50,015 bases of DNA from Planctomycetota bacterium (GCA_016794565.1 JAEUHQ010000141.1:1-50015); one strand, 5' to 3'; positions 7,211 to 17,979 are shown, numbered from the stretch's first letter. The notes: generated from the sequence alone by a model not told the origin. Program-made: numbers and translations.

Positions 7211-9805
7211 ATGATCGCCGCCGTCGCTTTCGCCACTCTCGCAGCTGTCGCCGCCGTGCCGCAGGACCCCGCCGCGGGAATCGACCGCGAACTCGCGCGC
7301 GCCCGCAAGGCGCTCGTGCGCGACGTCGAATACGACCTGCGCTTCCAGATCACGGCGGGCGGCGACTCCGTCGAGGGCAGCTCGTGGATCCGTTTCCGGC
7401 TGCCCGACGACGCGGATCCGAGCACGCCTCTCGTGCTCGACTTCGCCGGATCGTCGCTGACCGACGTGCGCGTGAACACGAAGGACGCGACCCTGCGCGC
7501 GGTGCACGACCACGTGCTCGTCCCGTCCGATCTGCTCGTGCGCGACCGCAACGAGATCACGGCGACGTTCCGTGCGCCGGTCGCGCCTTCGGGCACGCCG
7601 CTCACCGTCTATCGGGATCCGGCCGACGGTCGCGAGTACCTCTACACGCTCGTCGTGCCCGCCGACGCGCACAGCCTGTACCCGTGTTTCGACCAGCCGG
7701 ACCTGCGCGCGCGCTTCCGGATCGAACTCGACCTGCCGCCCGGCTGGACCGGGATCGCGAACACCGTGCGCGTGGAGCCTGACAAGACGACGCGGCCCGG
7801 CCGCGGCGACGTGTGGTGCTTCCGACCGACGAAGCCGCTCCCGACGTACCTGATGGCGTTCGCGTGCGGCCCGTTCCACGCGATCGAAGCCCCGCCCCCG
7901 GACGCCCCCGGCGTGGACCCCGCGATGCCGATGCGCGTCTTCCTGCGCGGTTCGCAGCTGCGCTGGCTCGACCGCGACACGATCGTCGACCTGCACACGC
8001 GCGGACTTCGGTGGCTGGCGAGCCGGTTCGGGGTTCCGTACCCGTTCGACAAGCTCGACCTCGTGCTGCTGCCAGGGTTCCCCTACGGCGGCATGGAACA
8101 CGCCGGTGCGATCTTCTACCGCGAGACCGCGCTCCTCTTCGACCACGCCCCGACCGCCGGGGAGGTCGTGCGTCGCAGCACGCTCGTCTACCACGAACTC
8201 AGCCATCAGTGGTTCGGCAACCTCGTCACGATGAAGTGGTTCGACGACCTCTGGCTGAAGGAGGGCTTCGCGACCTTCATCGCCTACCAGGCGCTCGAAG
8301 AGCTCGAACCGGAGCAGAAGGCGTGGCTCCGCTTCCTGCAGCGCACGAAGCCTCGCGCATACGAAGTCGACGGCACGCCGGGCACGACGCCGGTCTTCCA
8401 GGAGCTGCAGAACCTCGCCGACGCGAAGTCGGCGTACGGTCCGATCGTCTACAACAAGGCGCCCGCCGTGCTGCGCGAACTGCACGAGCGCCTCGGCGCC
8501 GACGCGTTCCGGGCCGGGCTGAAGCGCTTCCTCGAAGAACACTCCTTCGACAACGCCGATTGGCGCGACCTCGCGCGCGCCCTGGAAGGCGCCGCGCGGC
8601 GCGACCTCGGCCGCTGGTCGGAGCGCTGGCTGCTCGCGCCGTCGATGCCGCAGGTGCGGGTCGACTGGGCGGTCGACGAGAACGGCATCGTGGACCGCGC
8701 CGAGCTGACGCAGCGTGCGATCGGCGGCGACGGGACGTGGCCGCTCGACCTCGAACTGCTGGTGTTCGACCTCGCCGGCGGGCAGCGCACGATCACCGTG
8801 CGAAGCGACGCGCCGACGACACGACTCGACGACCTCGTCGGCCGGGCCCCGCCGCGCGCGATCCTCGCCAATCCGCACGACGTGGCCTACGGGCAGTTCG
8901 TGCCGGATCCGCGGAGCCGCGAGTTCCTCCTGCGCAGGCTGCCCGGCGAACCGGACCCGTTGGTCCGCGCCGTCGGCACCGACGCACTCGTGCAGTCCGC
9001 GCGCGAGGCCGAACTCGACCCCGCGATCCTCGCCGGAGCGCTCATCGAACTGCTCGCGAACGAACGCGACCCCGACTCGCACGAGTGGCTGCTCGACAAG
9101 CTCGGCGAGTGCCTGTCGCGCTGGCTGCCGGAGGAACGCGCCGCACCGTTGCTCGAGCGCGCGACCGGAGTGCTGCTCTCGCAGCTCGGCCGCGAAGCCG
9201 ATCCGGCGCGACAGACGCCGATCTTCCGGTTCCTCGCGCGCCATGCGCGCTCGCCGCTCGTGTTCGACGTCTGCCGCGCGATGGCCCGTTCTCCCACCGT
9301 CGGCAAGCAGGACGCGTTCCTCGCGGCGGCGGCCCTCCTCGCGGCGAACGAAGCGGGCGACATCGTCGAGGAAGTGCAACGGCGCTTCCCGAAGGAGGAC
9401 ATCGGCAAGGAGCTGTTCCTCGCGCGCGCGGCGATCCCGACCGCCGAGAACAAGGCGGACTACTTCCGCCAGTACCTGCAGCCCGACTCGCCGCCGGAGC
9501 AGTGGACCCAGGACAGTCTGTCGTGGTTCCACTGGCGCGGTCAGGATGCGCTGACGATGCCCTTCCTGCGCCCCGCGCTCGAACAGGTCGCGTGGGTCAA
9601 GATGAACCGCCGCATCTTCTTCATGCCCGCGTGGCTCGACGCCTTCGTGAACGGCCACAGCTCACCGGAGGCGCTCGCGATCGTCGACGACTTCCTCGCG
9701 ACCACGGAGCTCGACGCCGACGTGCGGAAGAAGCTGCTCCAGTCGCGCGACGGCCTGGCGCGCGCCGTGCGCATCCGCGCCGCGTTCGCCCCGACAGGAC
9801 GCTGA
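7211..9805 (+). CDS. M1 family metallo-aminopeptidase, exported
   Basis: The 864-residue product removes N-terminal residues from peptides with one zinc ion. Key motifs are in order: the exopeptidase loop GGMEHAG (293-299, a variant of GAMEN), HELSHQWFGN (H328, E329, H332) followed 19 residues later by the third ligand E351 (WLKEGFATF), and the catalytic tyrosine in PIVYNKAP (Y414). The N-terminal saddle domain contains YPCFDQPDLRARF. An N-terminal hydrophobic stretch ending AAVAAVPQD suggests export to the periplasm. The C-terminal 380 residues form an M1-type beta domain plus a helical-repeat domain. The GGMEH variant (normally GAMEN or GGMEN) replaces the asparagine that normally contacts the substrate amino terminus region, so specificity may differ. 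It is followed 15 nt later by a second, unrelated aminopeptidase. Confidence 0.9.
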   Translation: MIAAVAFATLAAVAAVPQDPAAGIDRELARARKALVRDVEYDLRFQITAGGDSVEGSSWIRFRLPDDADPSTPLVLDFAGSSLTDVRVNTKDATLRAVHDHVLVPSDLLVRDRNEITATFRAPVAPSGTPLTVYRDPADGREYLYTLVVPADAHSLYPCFDQPDLRARFRIELDLPPGWTGIANTVRVEPDKTTRPGRGDVWCFRPTKPLPTYLMAFACGPFHAIEAPPPDAPGVDPAMPMRVFLRGSQLRWLDRDTIVDLHTRGLRWLASRFGVPYPFDKLDLVLLPGFPYGGMEHAGAIFYRETALLFDHAPTAGEVVRRSTLVYHELSHQWFGNLVTMKWFDDLWLKEGFATFIAYQALEELEPEQKAWLRFLQRTKPRAYEVDGTPGTTPVFQELQNLADAKSAYGPIVYNKAPAVLRELHERLGADAFRAGLKRFLEEHSFDNADWRDLARALEGAARRDLGRWSERWLLAPSMPQVRVDWAVDENGIVDRAELTQRAIGGDGTWPLDLELLVFDLAGGQRTITVRSDAPTTRLDDLVGRAPPRAILANPHDVAYGQFVPDPRSREFLLRRLPGEPDPLVRAVGTDALVQSAREAELDPAILAGALIELLANERDPDSHEWLLDKLGECLSRWLPEERAAPLLERATGVLLSQLGREADPARQTPIFRFLARHARSPLVFDVCRAMARSPTVGKQDAFLAAAALLAANEAGDIVEEVQRRFPKEDIGKELFLARAAIPTAENKADYFRQYLQPDSPPEQWTQDSLSWFHWRGQDALTMPFLRPALEQVAWVKMNRRIFFMPAWLDAFVNGHSSPEALAIVDDFLATTELDADVRKKLLQSRDGLARAVRIRAAFAPTGR

Positions 9806-9808
9806 CCG

Positions 9809-9814
9809 TAGCAT
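9809..9814 (+). promoter_or_regulatory. -10-like box TAGCAT for the M17 peptidase gene (leaderless)
   Basis: TAGCAT at 9809-9814 lies in the 15-nt gap between the two peptidase genes and ends 6 nt before the ATG at 9821, so transcription would begin on the start codon. TTCGCC at 9785-9790 is a weak -35 candidate 18 nt upstream. Confidence 0.5.
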
Positions 9815-9820
9815 CCGCGG

Positions 9821-11290
<1,470 letters not shown>

Positions 11291-11427
11291 CGGAGAGGGC
11301 GGCTCTTCCCGCGCCGGGGCGACCGCAACCTCGCGGGTGCGCACGGCGGACTCACCGCTGCCGGCCGTGGAACGGCGCCGCCGCGCGATCGGTTCATCAC
11401 GAGAATCGCCCGCCGGAGAACTCCCTC

Positions 11428-14319
11428 TCAGGGCAGTTGCACGCGGACGGTCGTGGCACCCGGCTCGACGACGACCGGCTTCGGCGCGACTTCGCCGCCG
11501 AACAGCCCGACCGTGTAGGTGCCCGCAGCGCGGTTGGGAAACCAGGCGCGACCGGCATCGTCCAGGTCGGAGGTCGCCACGAGGTGGCCACCTTGCCGCA
11601 ACTCCACTCCCGCGTTGCCCATCGCGACGTCGCGCGCGACGACGACCTCGATCACCGCGCCGCGTTCGAGCACGACGTCGAACGGCTCGTCGGCGAGAAC
11701 GTCCTGGGGCAGCACGAGGTCGGCGATGCGCGGCGCGTATCCCGGCGCTCGTACGACGAGTCGCGACGAACGACTCGACACGCCGCCCAGCCGGAATGCG
11801 CCGTCCGCTGCGGTCCGCACGCGCGGCTCGTAGAGATCGGCGTCGGCCTCTTCGCCGAGCCACACGACCGCGTTGGGGATGGCCGAACCGTCCGGGCCGA
11901 GCACACGACCCGCGAGCCGGGCACCCGGCTCGAGAACGACGTCGCCGAGGTTGTTCGGCGCGCCCGCGACGAACTCCCGTTCCACGACGAACGGCACGAA
12001 GCCTTCGCACCAGACCTCGACCCGCACGCGGCCGACCGGACAGGCCGTCCACGAGAGCTCGCCGTTCGGCAGCTCGAACCACGCCGAACGCGGCGACACG
12101 TCGGCCGCGTCGTCGAGCCGGGCGAATCGCACCAGCGCCGACGACATGCGCTTGCGGCTCGGCAGTCCCGAGACGAGCGCCGACACCGACGTGACCGGCG
12201 GCGTGTCGAGGCGAATGGAGACGATCTCTTCGCTCGCACCGAGGGACACGACCTTCGGGCGGGTGCGATCCCCGAGCGACACCTGCAGGTCGATCGCGCG
12301 CGCCGGCAGTTCGAGCAGGAAGTCGCCGCCGGTGTCCGTCATCGTCGTCTGCCCCACGGCACCGCGGACGGTGACGAGCGCACCGGGCACGGGCTGGCCG
12401 TCACTGCCGCTCACGGCGCCACGGACGACGCGGCCGCTGTCGATCTCGAAGACGGCGTCGGGCGGCACGCCGTCCGTGCGCGCCACGACACGCTGCTCGG
12501 CGCTGCCCGTCGGCATCGAGGGCAGCCTCGCGCGAACGCCGTATTCGCCGGGCATCAGATCCTCGAACACGAACGTTCCGTCGCGGCGCGTCATCGTGAC
12601 GGCCTGCGAGTCGGCGCCAACAGCCGTGACCGACGCACCGGCGAGACCTCGGCGATTGCGGTGCACGCGCCCCTGGATGCGACAGCCCGGCCGCAGCGCC
12701 ACGTCGTCGATCACGAGCGGAGTCCCGCCGGCAGCCACCGTCAGCGACAGCCAGCGCGTGCCGCGGCCGGCGAGTTCGAGCCGCACGGTCAGGAGCCCGG
12801 GCTTCTGACCGCGGATCTCGAAACGGCCGTCGGCGCCGGACACCGCGAGCAGTTCGTCGCGATCGCCGCCGAACAACTGGACGACGCGGCTGAACACGCC
12901 GATGTCCAGGTTGGTGATGGCGGTCCCGATCGAGCGCGCGCTCTCGGCGAGCACCTTCGTCTGTGACACGGACGCGCCCGCGAGCGGCCGGCCGCTTTCG
13001 TCGACGATGCGACCACGGACGACCGTCGGCGCCACGGTCTCGAGTCGGAGTTCGGTCGTGTCCCCGGAGTCGATGCGCACCGAGGCGTCGCGCGAGCCCG
13101 TTCGCTCGAACGCGAACGCGCCGCTCGCGACGGTGATCGTCGCCGCGCCCGGCGACAGCGGCGACGCGAAGAGGAAGCTCCCGTCCGCCGCGACGGTCGC
13201 GTAGTCGACCTGGCCCGCCGAGTCGCGGATCTCGAGCACTTCGCCGCTCCAGGTCGCACGAACGCCGTCGTCGGCGAGCGCGAGGCGCCCGGAAACCCGG
13301 GACCGACCCGGCATCTCGAAGGCGATGTCGCCGGTGCTCGGGCCGACGGTCACGTTGCGCGTGACGGCGCCGTACTCCGGGTGACGCACGAGCACACGCA
13401 GGCTGCCGCGCGCGAGTCCGTCGAGCACGAACGTGCCGTCGGGGCCCGTGCGCGCCGTCGCCGGATCGGTCAGACCAGGGCGCCCGCTGACCGGCAGGGC
13501 CTCGACGAGTGCGTCGGCGATCGGCGCCTGCGAACTCGCACCGAGCACGCGGCCACGCACCGAGGCGACGGCACTGCGCTCGAAGACCAGGTTGCGTCGC
13601 TGCACGTCGCCGATCACGTGCACCGGCACGGCGACGGGCTGCCAGCTGTCGTGGCGCGCGACGATGCGAACGGGACCCGCGGGCAGATTCGTGAACCGGT
13701 ACGCGCCGTTCGGCCCGGTGGTCACCGCGGCCACACGCCGCTGGTCGCTGAGCACCGACTCGAGAACGACGCGCGCGTTCGCGACGCCGCCGCCGGACGT
13801 GTTCTGCACCTCGCCGAAGAGCTCGAAACCCTGCTGGAGCTGGAGCCGCATCGGCATCGCCTGCGCCGGCACCTGCTCGATGCCGCCCGCCAGCGTCGCG
13901 TGGCCGAACACGACGAGCAGCCCTTGCCGACGCGCGACGCGGATCGCGAAGCGACCGTCGGCGCCGGTGATCGCGAGCGCCTGTTCGATGCGTTCGCTGC
14001 GCCACTCGGGCCAGGCGGTGAGCATGCGATGCACGGCGACGGTGGCGCCGGCCGCCGGGCGGCCGTCCGGCCCCACGACGACGCCCTCGACCGTCTCGTC
14101 GGCCGCGACGGTCGCTCCCGGCGCCACCCTCGGCACGCCGTCCTCGGGCGAACCGGCCGGCGCGGCGGAGATCGCCGGAGTCTCCTTCTGCGGCGGCAGG
14201 GACCGCTGCTGCGACAACGCCCACCACGCCGCGCCGATTGCCGCGAGCACGGCCACGCCGACGACCCACGACCACCCGCGGCCAAGGCGGCGCCGAGCCG
14301 GGTTCCATCCGCTCGTCAT
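11428..14319 (-). CDS. Membrane-anchored protein with about ten carboxypeptidase-regulatory-like domains
   Basis: The 963-residue protein has one N-terminal transmembrane helix (about 14-37, WSWVVGVAVLAAIGAAWWAL) and a short Pro/Ala linker. The rest is a chain of Ig-like repeats of 70-90 residues. Each follows the CarboxypepD_reg pattern: V-x-G-x-V, DGRPxAGAxV, DG-x-F-x-(I/L) and G-x-(L/V)-x-V. Clear copies begin at about 77 (VEGVVVGPDGRP), 160, 240, 325, 415, 500, 580, 700, 780 and 870. These domains are transthyretin-like binding or spacer folds; no enzyme domain is present. The start ATG overlaps the kinase stop by 4 nt (ATGA) and has GGAGG at 14326-14330, so it is translated with the kinase. 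It is probably a periplasmic sensor, stalk or partner of the kinase system. Confidence 0.8.
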   Translation of the reverse strand: MTSGWNPARRRLGRGWSWVVGVAVLAAIGAAWWALSQQRSLPPQKETPAISAAPAGSPEDGVPRVAPGATVAADETVEGVVVGPDGRPAAGATVAVHRMLTAWPEWRSERIEQALAITGADGRFAIRVARRQGLLVVFGHATLAGGIEQVPAQAMPMRLQLQQGFELFGEVQNTSGGGVANARVVLESVLSDQRRVAAVTTGPNGAYRFTNLPAGPVRIVARHDSWQPVAVPVHVIGDVQRRNLVFERSAVASVRGRVLGASSQAPIADALVEALPVSGRPGLTDPATARTGPDGTFVLDGLARGSLRVLVRHPEYGAVTRNVTVGPSTGDIAFEMPGRSRVSGRLALADDGVRATWSGEVLEIRDSAGQVDYATVAADGSFLFASPLSPGAATITVASGAFAFERTGSRDASVRIDSGDTTELRLETVAPTVVRGRIVDESGRPLAGASVSQTKVLAESARSIGTAITNLDIGVFSRVVQLFGGDRDELLAVSGADGRFEIRGQKPGLLTVRLELAGRGTRWLSLTVAAGGTPLVIDDVALRPGCRIQGRVHRNRRGLAGASVTAVGADSQAVTMTRRDGTFVFEDLMPGEYGVRARLPSMPTGSAEQRVVARTDGVPPDAVFEIDSGRVVRGAVSGSDGQPVPGALVTVRGAVGQTTMTDTGGDFLLELPARAIDLQVSLGDRTRPKVVSLGASEEIVSIRLDTPPVTSVSALVSGLPSRKRMSSALVRFARLDDAADVSPRSAWFELPNGELSWTACPVGRVRVEVWCEGFVPFVVEREFVAGAPNNLGDVVLEPGARLAGRVLGPDGSAIPNAVVWLGEEADADLYEPRVRTAADGAFRLGGVSSRSSRLVVRAPGYAPRIADLVLPQDVLADEPFDVVLERGAVIEVVVARDVAMGNAGVELRQGGHLVATSDLDDAGRAWFPNRAAGTYTVGLFGGEVAPKPVVVEPGATTVRVQLP

Positions 14320-16949
14320 CGCGGACCTCCGTGCTCCGGCCCGGCGCCGCCGCGCACGAGCGCCGCGAACTGGCGGGCCATGAGCCGCACTCCTTCGACC
14401 GCACCGCCGTCGAGGGTCGCCGCCGCTTCCTGGCAGGCCCGCACGACCTCGGCGATCGCGTCCTCACGCGACGCGGCGTCCTGCACCGCGACCATCGCGT
14501 CGTCGCGCGCGTCCTCGACGGCGCCCGCCCGGAGGTGGCAGCGCATGCGCATCATCGTCGCCGCCGGATCGCCTTCGGCGTCGAGTAGCCAGACCTGCGC
14601 CAGCACCGCCGCCTCGGCGGAACCCGCGGCGAAGTGCATCATCGCGGCGGCGCGCTGCATGCCGGGCAGATTGGGCTGGTTGCGCCGCAGCTCCTCGAAA
14701 CGCGGCAACCACGCGACCACGGTCTCGCGCCGCGGCGACAAGCGCAGCAGGTCGTCCCACGCCGCGAGCTGGAGGAAGGGCGCCAAGGGTCGCCCCTCGC
14801 GATCGAGCAGCGGCCCGCGCTGCGTCGGCTGTTCGAGCAGTTGCAACACGGAACGCCAGCCCTGCAACGGCGACTCGGGATGGACCGAACGATCGATCGC
14901 CTGCCGCGCACTCTCGGCGATCGCCCGGAGCGCCGCAGGCTCGCCGAGGCGAGACAGCGCTTCGCGGACGGGCTTGGCCAGCGCGGCGTGGTAGCCGGTG
15001 AGCTGCCCGCTCGGCTCGAGCCGGTCCGGTTCGGCACCGAGCAGCCGCAGCGCGAGTTCGTGCAGGACGCGGCGTTTCTGGTGGCCGAGCGGAAAGTCCA
15101 TGACGTTGGCGTCGCGGAACGGCCGGAGACCGGCCACCGACCAGAACAACCGCCCGGCGGTGCGCACACGCTCGGCCGACGCGTTCGCGTAGTCGCGTTC
15201 GAGCCGGGCGACCGCCGACGTGATGTCGGCGCTCTGCACGACGTCGAGCACGTCGAGCAGCGTGCGCGGGAAGACCGCGCCGAGCCGCAGGTAGGACGCG
15301 AGCGCGAGGTCGGTGCGGGCTTCGTTCGACCGCGCGACGGTCGCCGTGAGATTCGCGACGGCGCGCGCGAGGTAGAGACGGTACAGACGGAGCTCGACCG
15401 CGAGATCGCCGCCCGCCCGCGCCGCGATCGCGTCGGCGATCGCCTGGTCGTAGATGCGCAACGCTTCGTAGCCGCGCCCCTGCCGCAGGAGATCGCTGGC
15501 CTGCGGTTGCGGATCGCCGACGTACGCCGTGCGCATCGCCTCGACCTCGGAATCGTCCGGCAGCTCGCGGTGCGCCCGATCGAGCGCAGCGAGGATCGAC
15601 CCGGTCGGCGGCACATCCGTCTCGCTCGCACCGCACAGGGCGAACAGGAGAGGCGAAGGTCCCCACGGCGCGCCGGCTTCGCTGCCGATGTCGTTCGCGA
15701 TCGCGACGAGGTTGTTCTGGTGACGCGACATCAGGCTGCGGCCCGTTTCGCGCCGCAGCACTGTGAACAGCGTGACCGTGACCAGCAGCAGGAGCGCAGC
15801 TGCCGCGATGGCGCCGGCGAGGACCGGGTTCTTGCGTGCGCGCCGCCACACGCGCACGTGCAGCGGCAGACGGCGGACGTGCACCGGCTCGCCGTCGGCG
15901 ATGCGCTGCAGATCGCGGGAGAGCCCTTCGCCGTCCTGGTACCGATCGCCGGGTTCGCGACTCAGCAGTTTCTCCAGCACGACCTCGAGGTCGCGCGGCG
16001 GCTTCGGCAGGAAGTCGCGAAGGCGGCGCGGCGTGCCGTGCAGGATCGACTGCAGCATCGCCTCCGTCGTCTTGCCGGACAGCGGGAGCTCGCCGGTCAC
16101 CGCCTCGAAGATCGTGACGCCCAGCGAATACAGGTCGCTCGCCGGAGTGAGTTCGCGGCCGAGCGCCTGCTCGGGCGACGCGTAGTGCAGCGTGCCGAGA
16201 AAGCCGCCGCCCTTGCTCGTGAGCCGCGCGGAAGCCTGGTCCAGCGCCTTCGCCAGACCGAAGTCGGTGAGCGCCATGGTGCCGTCGCCGGCGACCAGGA
16301 TGTTGCCGGGCTTCACGTCGCGATGCAGCAGACGCCGCCGGTGCGCGAGACCGAGCGCATCGGCGACACCGGCGAAACGGGCACACGCGAGCAGCGGATC
16401 GAGCGGCGCCTTCTCCGCACGGCGCGCCGCGGCGATGTGTTTGTCGAGGCTCATGCCCTCGACGCGCTCCATCGCGAAGAACAGCATGCCCTGCGCTTCG
16501 CCGTAGTCGTAGATCGGCACGATGTGGCGGTGGTGCAACGCCGCCGTCGCGCGCGCCTCGGCGCGGAAGCGCTTGCGCATCGTCGGATCGGCCGAGTAGT
16601 TCGGCGACAGCACCTTCAACGCGACTTCGCGTTCGAGCTCTTCCTGCCAGCCGAGGTAGACGGTGCCCATGCCGCCGCGGCCGAGCAGGCCACGGATCTG
16701 GTAGTCGCCGAGGCGCGTCGGCACGTCGTTCGCGCTGCCGATGACGTCCTGGACGAACTCGAGCGCGTTGAGACGCGAGATCAGGTCCGACGCCTCGTCG
16801 GTGCCTTCGGCCTGCAGCTCGCGGCGAAGGTCGGGCCCCGGCGTCGTCGCGCGCAGCATGTCGGCCATGCGCAGGTCGGCCGATTCCGGCCCCGCGTCCT
16901 GGTCGCGCTCCCGCTCCTCTCCCGGGGACGACGACTCGAGTCCCGTCAC
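14316..16949 (-). CDS. Transmembrane serine/threonine protein kinase
   Basis: The 877-residue product has a complete Hanks-type kinase domain (about 83-350). It shows the glycine loop LGRGGMGTVYLG (G90-V97), K112 in VALKVL, the catalytic loop HRDVKPGN (D211, K213, N216), DFG (229-231), and GTLHYASPEQ with the APE-type motif read as SPE. One transmembrane helix (about 375-398) follows. The C-terminal 470 residues are helical and without a recognised sensor motif, and would lie outside the cytoplasm. The start is a GTG whose last bases overlap the sigma factor stop (GTGA, 16946-16949). The 80-residue N-terminal extension resembles other planctomycete kinases. Kinase and ECF sigma factor in one unit suggest that phosphorylation controls the sigma factor or its targets, which is an inference. 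Confidence 0.92.
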   Translation of the reverse strand: MTGLESSSPGEERERDQDAGPESADLRMADMLRATTPGPDLRRELQAEGTDEASDLISRLNALEFVQDVIGSANDVPTRLGDYQIRGLLGRGGMGTVYLGWQEELEREVALKVLSPNYSADPTMRKRFRAEARATAALHHRHIVPIYDYGEAQGMLFFAMERVEGMSLDKHIAAARRAEKAPLDPLLACARFAGVADALGLAHRRRLLHRDVKPGNILVAGDGTMALTDFGLAKALDQASARLTSKGGGFLGTLHYASPEQALGRELTPASDLYSLGVTIFEAVTGELPLSGKTTEAMLQSILHGTPRRLRDFLPKPPRDLEVVLEKLLSREPGDRYQDGEGLSRDLQRIADGEPVHVRRLPLHVRVWRRARKNPVLAGAIAAAALLLLVTVTLFTVLRRETGRSLMSRHQNNLVAIANDIGSEAGAPWGPSPLLFALCGASETDVPPTGSILAALDRAHRELPDDSEVEAMRTAYVGDPQPQASDLLRQGRGYEALRIYDQAIADAIAARAGGDLAVELRLYRLYLARAVANLTATVARSNEARTDLALASYLRLGAVFPRTLLDVLDVVQSADITSAVARLERDYANASAERVRTAGRLFWSVAGLRPFRDANVMDFPLGHQKRRVLHELALRLLGAEPDRLEPSGQLTGYHAALAKPVREALSRLGEPAALRAIAESARQAIDRSVHPESPLQGWRSVLQLLEQPTQRGPLLDREGRPLAPFLQLAAWDDLLRLSPRRETVVAWLPRFEELRRNQPNLPGMQRAAAMMHFAAGSAEAAVLAQVWLLDAEGDPAATMMRMRCHLRAGAVEDARDDAMVAVQDAASREDAIAEVVRACQEAAATLDGGAVEGVRLMARQFAALVRGGAGPEHGGPR

Positions 16950-17467
16950 AGCTTCAGCTCTTCGGCGAGACGCTTCAACGCGCGACTCAGCAGCAGGTGG
17001 ATCGCGTTCTCGCTGCGCTCCATCCGCTCGGCGGTCTCCTTCGCCGAGAGTCCTTCGATCTTCATCGAGAGGATCACTTCACGATGGTCGTCGGACAGAC
17101 GCTCGAGCGCCTGACCGAGCAGTTCGAGTCGGTCCTTGCGGTCGGCGTGCGTGACGGGGCCCGACCGGCGATCCGCCACCGGCAGGTCGGTCTTGATCGC
17201 GTGCTCACGCCGCGGATCGCGCGCCGCGACGCCGAGCTGGTCGCGCAGGATGCGCGCCACCTTGCGCCGCGCGAGGGTCACGAGCCACGCACCGGCGTTC
17301 TGCTCGTCCGACAGCGTCCTCCACGAGTTGACCGCCTCGATCGCGACTTCCTGCAACACGTCCTCGGGATCCATGCGGACGCGCAGGTTCGGCCCCATCC
17401 GCAGGTAGATCACGGACAGCAGGCGCTCGCGGTGCTGTTCGAACGCGACTTCCGGGGAGAGGGTCAT
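16946..17467 (-). CDS. ECF-type RNA polymerase sigma factor
   Basis: The 173-residue protein has region 2 (DPEDVLQEVAIEAVNSW, about 33-49, then AWLVTLARRKVARILRD) and region 4 with a helix-turn-helix (LSDDHREVILSMKIEGLSAKETA and SENAIHLLLSRALKRL, about 124-168). It has no region 1 or 3 and no C-terminal extension, which marks it as an ECF sigma. It directs RNA polymerase to a specific promoter set. No anti-sigma gene is adjacent; instead the next gene, overlapping by 4 nt, is a Ser/Thr kinase, as in planctomycete ECF groups coupled to kinases. The ATG at 17467 lies 24 nt downstream of a perfect palindrome and 53 nt downstream of a -10-like box. Confidence 0.92.
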   Translation of the reverse strand: MTLSPEVAFEQHRERLLSVIYLRMGPNLRVRMDPEDVLQEVAIEAVNSWRTLSDEQNAGAWLVTLARRKVARILRDQLGVAARDPRREHAIKTDLPVADRRSGPVTHADRKDRLELLGQALERLSDDHREVILSMKIEGLSAKETAERMERSENAIHLLLSRALKRLAEELKL

Positions 17468-17490
17468 GGAGGCGGGCGGCTACGGGACGA

Positions 17491-17505
17491 GGAATCCAGG
17501 ATTCC
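17491..17505. promoter_or_regulatory. Perfect 15-bp palindrome in the sigma factor leader
   Basis: GGAATCC (17491-17497) and GGATTCC (17499-17505) are perfect inverted repeats around one base. The site lies between the minus-strand -10-like box (17521-17526) and the sigma factor start at 17467, so a bound protein could block transcription. It may be an operator for autoregulation or for another regulator. Confidence 0.5.
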
Positions 17506-17520
17506 GACGCCAGGGTGCAG

Positions 17521-17526
17521 ACCTTA
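17521..17526 (-). promoter_or_regulatory. -10-like box TAAGGT for the sigma-kinase operon
   Basis: Minus-strand GCGTAAGGT contains TAAGGT at 17526-17521, 53 nt before the ATG at 17467 and within the gap after the thioesterase gene. It fits the TAnnnT pattern, but its flanks are less typical. Confidence 0.35.
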
Positions 17527-17580
17527 CGCGGCGGCGCAGCATCCCGCGAGTGCGGCACCCCCGCCGATGCCACCGCGTGT

Positions 17581-17979
17581 TCACGCGCCGCCGAGTTCGG
17601 GCGGCAAACGCCGCAGCTTGCCGTCGCGCCCGACGCACGCGAGCTTCGTGCTCCCCGTCGCGCAGACCGCGCCGTCCTTCTCGCGCCTGGCCTCGTAGTC
17701 GAGCACGACCGCGACCCGACCCGCCTCGGCCACGCGCAACCGGATCGCCACGACCTCGTCGTAGTCGACCGGCTTGTGGTACCGGCAGACGAACTCGACC
17801 ACCTGGAGCAGGTTGCCCTCGTCCTCCATCTGCCGGTAGGTTTTGCCGCGGGCCCGCATCCACTCCGTCCGCGCTTCTTCGAACCAGGCGACGTAGCTGC
17901 CGTGGTGCGCGACCGCCATCCGGTCCGTCTCGCAGTAGCGCACACGAACGCGATGCGGCGGGTCCGGGAAGTCCGTCAT
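17581..17979 (-). CDS. YbgC/FadM-type acyl-CoA thioesterase (hotdog fold)
   Basis: The 132-residue protein has the 4-hydroxybenzoyl-CoA thioesterase pattern near its N-terminus: VRVRYCETDRMAVAHHGSYVAW, with the catalytic aspartate D19, then a histidine (H26), Y29 and the helix FEEARTEWMR. Strands VEFVCRYHKPVDYDEVVAI and ATGSTKLACVGRDGK complete a single hotdog domain. Such enzymes hydrolyse short acyl-CoA or acyl-carrier thioesters; the substrate is unknown. The usual G of DxxG is replaced (DRMA). The ATG at 17979 gives the family N-terminus; an in-frame ATG three codons upstream (17988) is possible. The gene is divergent from the HEAT-repeat gene and lies 113 nt upstream of the sigma factor. 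Confidence 0.8.
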   Translation of the reverse strand: MTDFPDPPHRVRVRYCETDRMAVAHHGSYVAWFEEARTEWMRARGKTYRQMEDEGNLLQVVEFVCRYHKPVDYDEVVAIRLRVAEAGRVAVVLDYEARREKDGAVCATGSTKLACVGRDGKLRRLPPELGGA

